43,752 bases of DNA from Flectobacillus longus (GTDB lineage: Bacteria; Bacteroidota; Bacteroidia; Cytophagales; Spirosomataceae): the NCBI RefSeq assembly GCF_030056705.1, contig NZ_JASHIC010000044.1, positions 1 to 43,752 of the forward strand, in the 5' to 3' direction. The notes below the pieces were generated by a model that ran no database searches, was not told the DNA's origin, and worked only from the letters and a program-made list of their open reading frames with translations. Numbering within the stretch: the first letter of the stretch is position 1; each line of letters opens with the position of its first letter. A program made the translations under genes and the position numbers. This document shows positions 41,224 through 43,752 of the stretch, piece by piece.

Positions 41224-42306
41224 ATGAGCTATATCACAGCAATCGGAACGGCTGTTCCTTCTAATCGTTTTACACAACTTGAAATCGCTGATTTTATGGC
41301 ACGTTCATTAGAATTGGATGAAAGTGAAAAACGTAAACTCATCGCTCTTTATAGAAGCACTAAAATTCAATATCGTCATTCGGTTCTGCCAGATTATGGA
41401 CTTGCTGTTGATGCCTATCAATTTTATCCACGTTCTCAAAATTTAGAGCCTTTTCCTTCTGTAGCACAACGAATGGAGGTCTACAAACAAACTGCTTTGC
41501 CTCTTTGTCTAGAAGCAGTTAAAGGCTTACCTCTCGATGGAGTCACACATCTGATTACGGTGAGCTGTACAGGTATGTATGCTCCAGGACTAGACATTGA
41601 GCTTGTACAAGCCTTGAATTTATCAGGTAATATTCGGCGCACAGCCATCAACTTTATGGGTTGTTATGGTGCTTTTAACGGATTAAAAGTAGCAAATGAT
41701 ATTTGCTTGGCACATCCTACCGCAAAGGTTCTGCTTGTTAGTGTAGAGCTTTGTACCTTGCATTTTCAAAAAAAGAAAGACCTTGATTTTCTACTTTCAA
41801 ACGCCTTGTTTTCGGATGGAGCTGCTGCTGTCATCATCGAATCCCATGCTTCTCATTCAAAGGTGCTAAAATTAGAATCTTTCTTTTGTGACTTATTTAC
41901 CGAAGGGCGATCAGACATGGCGTGGCATATTGCCGATTTTGGGTTTGAAATGACATTGACATCTTATGTTCCACAGCTAATCAAAAAAGGCATCAATCTA
42001 TTAGTTGAGAACCTTCTTCAATCCAACGGTACCCGCCGCGATGAGATAAAATACTATGCCATTCATCCCGGAGGTAGAGCAATTTTAGAGTCAGTAGAAT
42101 TAGCGTTGGGGATAAGCACAACAGATAATCAATATGCTTACGAGGTATTAAGAGATTATGGTAATATGTCATCTACGACAATAATCTTTGTGTTGAAAAA
42201 GGTTTTAGAGCTAGTAAGTGATGAAAATAATGGTTGTAAAGTTTTAAGTTGTGCTTTTGGGCCAGGATTAACGGTTGAGTCTTTAATAGCAAAAATGGGC
42301 GTTTAG
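41224..42306 (+). CDS. Type III polyketide synthase (chalcone synthase-like)
   Basis: A 360-residue homodimeric-type synthase that condenses an acyl-CoA starter with malonyl-CoA. The catalytic triad of the family is in place: C147 (INFMGCYGAFNG), H281 (YAIHPGGRAI) and N314 (DYGNMSSTT), plus the closing FGPGLTVE motif. The starter and product are not predictable by eye; the bacterial relatives make alkylresorcinols, alkylpyrones or naphthols. The methyltransferase and oxidoreductase genes often linked to it elsewhere are missing. An alpha/beta hydrolase gene precedes it. Confidence 0.92.
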   Translation: MSYITAIGTAVPSNRFTQLEIADFMARSLELDESEKRKLIALYRSTKIQYRHSVLPDYGLAVDAYQFYPRSQNLEPFPSVAQRMEVYKQTALPLCLEAVKGLPLDGVTHLITVSCTGMYAPGLDIELVQALNLSGNIRRTAINFMGCYGAFNGLKVANDICLAHPTAKVLLVSVELCTLHFQKKKDLDFLLSNALFSDGAAAVIIESHASHSKVLKLESFFCDLFTEGRSDMAWHIADFGFEMTLTSYVPQLIKKGINLLVENLLQSNGTRRDEIKYYAIHPGGRAILESVELALGISTTDNQYAYEVLRDYGNMSSTTIIFVLKKVLELVSDENNGCKVLSCAFGPGLTVESLIAKMGV

Positions 42307-42604
42307 ATAGGTTTTTCATCGATTGTAAAACTTTCATATCTTAACTTCTTCTAATAATCAAAAAAGATTAGTTTTGCTATAGATTCATACAAGTACATAA
42401 ATCTATTTAGGAGCTCATTTATAATATTTGTCTTATTTAATTACCGCCCATCTTTACAAGACAACCGCCGTCGAAATATATTGAATATTCTCCTACTATA
42501 AATCATCTAATCAACTCTCATTAGGGTTATTAGTGTGCTTAAAGTAGTTTGATTATTAAACGCAGGCAGGGGTTGTATTCCCAAGCTGATTTCTTGAAAA
42601 TTGC

Positions 42605-42630
42605 AACATTTGACTAATAGTCAATATGTT
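42605..42630. promoter_or_regulatory. Nested palindrome, candidate operator
   Basis: TTGACTA-A-TAGTCAA (42610-42624) is a perfect 7-bp dyad, and AACAT/ATGTT outside extend it with one unpaired base. Confidence 0.4.
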
Positions 42631-42744
42631 TATGTTGTGACTAATTAAGTAATTTATAGTCCACACAAAATAGATGTCATTGTTTTTAGACATCTTAAGG
42701 TTACAGAGCCTTTACCAATTCGCCCTAAGTAGTTAAATCATTCC

Positions 42745-42840
42745 AATGTGCATAACTTGTTATTTAGTAAAAAGTTTAAGTATAAAATAGGTAATCTTTT
42801 ATTGCTTTTTGAACTTAGAAAATAACAGGTTGTGCATATT
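42745..42840. repeat. Long inverted repeat or stem-loop upstream of psd
   Basis: Arms 42745-42765 and 42820-42840 pair over 21 positions; in RNA the exceptions are G-U wobbles. A second stem inside (AAGTTTAA near 42772-42779 with TTGAACTT near 42809-42816) continues the hairpin around a loop of about 29 nt. It lies about 85 bp before the psd -7 box. Confidence 0.65.
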
Positions 42841-42924
42841 ATTTAGCAAGTTCATCTTCATTCGCCTCACAACAAATATCACTGATTCCTAATAAGACAG
42901 GTCTTTACCAATCAAAAAAATTCT

Positions 42925-42932
42925 TACCTTTG
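42925..42932 (+). promoter_or_regulatory. Promoter -7 element of psd
   Basis: TACCTTTG, a perfect -7 element, gives a start near 42938 and a leader of about 22 nt. The -33 box is weak. Confidence 0.65.
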
Positions 42933-42960
42933 TAGAAACCATATTTCCCTAAAGCAAAGT

Positions 42961-43620
42961 ATGACAATTCATAAAGAAGGTACAGGTACCATTTTGGTAA
43001 CAGTTGTTTTTTTAGTTGCCTTAAATTCAGCTGTTTTTCATTTCTTTCCAGACAATGATTTAATCCGTAAGATTACTGTAATTTTCAGTATCTTATTCTC
43101 AATCATTATCTTGCAGTTTTTTAGAGTTCCTAAAAGAGTGACCGTTAAAAACCCTAAGAAGATTATCGCACCAGCAGATGGGAAAGTTGTGGTAATTGAA
43201 GAAGTAGAAGAACCAGAATATTTTAAAGGTCGTCGTCGTCAGATTTCGATTTTTATGTCTCCTGTAAACGTACATATCAACTTTAACCCACTTTCAGGAA
43301 TTGTTTCTTTCTTTAAGTACCATCCTGGAAAATTTTTGGTAGCTTGGCATCCAAAAGCGAGTACCGAAAACGAACGTACAACTATTGTTGTTCGTCATGA
43401 AAACGGTACAGAAGTAATGTTTCGTCAGATTGCAGGAGCTTTGGCAAGACGTATTTGCTGGTATGTAGAAGAAGGAAAGCAAGTAGAACAAGGCTCAGAA
43501 TTTGGCTTTATTAAATTTGGGTCACGTGTTGACATCTTTTTACCATTAGATGCAAAAATATTAGTAAATCTAGATGATCGTCCTGTAGGAGGAGAAACAG
43601 TAATTGCCGAATTAGCTTAA
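42961..43620 (+). CDS. psd: Phosphatidylserine decarboxylase
   Basis: A 219-residue proenzyme that makes phosphatidylethanolamine. Two hydrophobic segments at the N-terminus (about 10-25, 35-52) anchor it. The catalytic domain shows IAPADGKVV, the SIFMSPVNVHINFNPLSG region and the self-cleavage site KFGSRVDIF, where S188 after G187 becomes the pyruvoyl group. This short form with an FGS site is the PSD-B/archaetidylserine-type branch typical of Bacteroidota. It is monocistronic in the window, with a promoter at 42925-42932 and a terminator after it. Confidence 0.94.
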   Translation: MTIHKEGTGTILVTVVFLVALNSAVFHFFPDNDLIRKITVIFSILFSIIILQFFRVPKRVTVKNPKKIIAPADGKVVVIEEVEEPEYFKGRRRQISIFMSPVNVHINFNPLSGIVSFFKYHPGKFLVAWHPKASTENERTTIVVRHENGTEVMFRQIAGALARRICWYVEEGKQVEQGSEFGFIKFGSRVDIFLPLDAKILVNLDDRPVGGETVIAELA

Positions 43621-43692
43621 TAATCAAGTTTATATTGTCTAGTCCTGAAAAAAGTTGACAAGGATTAGATTATAAAATTTGATTAATATTAG

Positions 43693-43723
43693 CCTCGGAA
43701 GGACTTACTTTCGAGGTTTTTTT
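43693..43723 (+). terminator. Intrinsic terminator of psd
   Basis: CCTCGGAA and TTTCGAGG pair (one G-U) around an 8-nt loop and are followed by seven T, 73 nt after the stop. Confidence 0.85.
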
Positions 43724-43752
43724 CTTCCATTTTATTAATGGTATTTCTTTTT

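Larger units (their letters stand above)
42307..42960. other. Intergenic region before psd with large inverted repeats
   Basis: About 650 bp without a gene. It holds a perfect palindrome at 42610-42624, a long inverted repeat at 42745-42840 and the psd promoter at 42925-42932. The rest shows no recognisable feature. Confidence 0.7.

Noticed and set aside
1-43752. tRNA genes, tmRNA, RNase P RNA, known riboswitches, transposases, prophage genes or CRISPR arrays
   Set aside because: I looked for their conserved cores by eye and found none; a covariance-model search would be needed to exclude divergent forms.

Overview
The window reads as a chromosomal segment of a low-GC member of the Bacteroidota, most likely order Cytophagales (Spirosomataceae-like; this placement is inference). 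Supporting signs are a type IX secretion pair (PorU, PorV), a GldE-type protein beside ssb and mutY, promoters of the TTTG-N20-TAnnTTTG type, and almost no Shine-Dalgarno sequences. I see no phage, transposase, tRNA or CRISPR array. Most of the window is core genome, with small accessory pieces.

Layout: 1-415 holds two near-duplicate strong promoters firing out of the left edge, possibly an rRNA or other stable-RNA operon outside the window, plus the terminator of an orphan OmpR-type response regulator (416-1096, -). At 1315-5971 (+) lie an acyl-CoA carboxylase beta subunit, a UvrD/PcrA helicase and an exported DUF192 protein. A leftward block (5998-10081) is mutY, ssb, gldE and a lipoprotein. 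The 10653-14129 (+) block carries HU, a TPR protein, a 29-residue very basic Cox24/mS38-like protein and RNase G. An EVE-domain McrB GTPase and a McrC nuclease follow (14232-16739), forming a modification-dependent restriction system. A leftward envelope/isoprenoid block (16702-21919) holds a DUF6702 protein, RseP, Dxr, a rhomboid protease and a polyprenyl synthase.

At 22255-29105 (+) are a DEDDh exonuclease, nuoK-L-M-N without the rest of complex I, and a GtrA-like membrane protein. At 29455-35040 (+) are a small Ala/Asp-rich lipoprotein, a SprT-like metalloprotein, and PorU and PorV, which together form the shuttle that cleaves type IX cargo and attaches it to the cell surface. The rest (35160-43620) is mixed: a catalytically dead M16 protein, a CBS protein, an FMN reductase (-), a Tat-targeted Dabb protein, an FHS sugar permease, an alpha/beta hydrolase beside a type III polyketide synthase, and phosphatidylserine decarboxylase.

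No single spectacular new system is evident. The most interesting items are the EVE-McrB/McrC pair, the tandem left-edge promoters, the tiny Cox24-like gene, a long inverted repeat upstream of psd, an element of about 200 bp with 16-bp inverted ends at 37033-37232, and a 20-bp sequence shared upstream of two separate genes.
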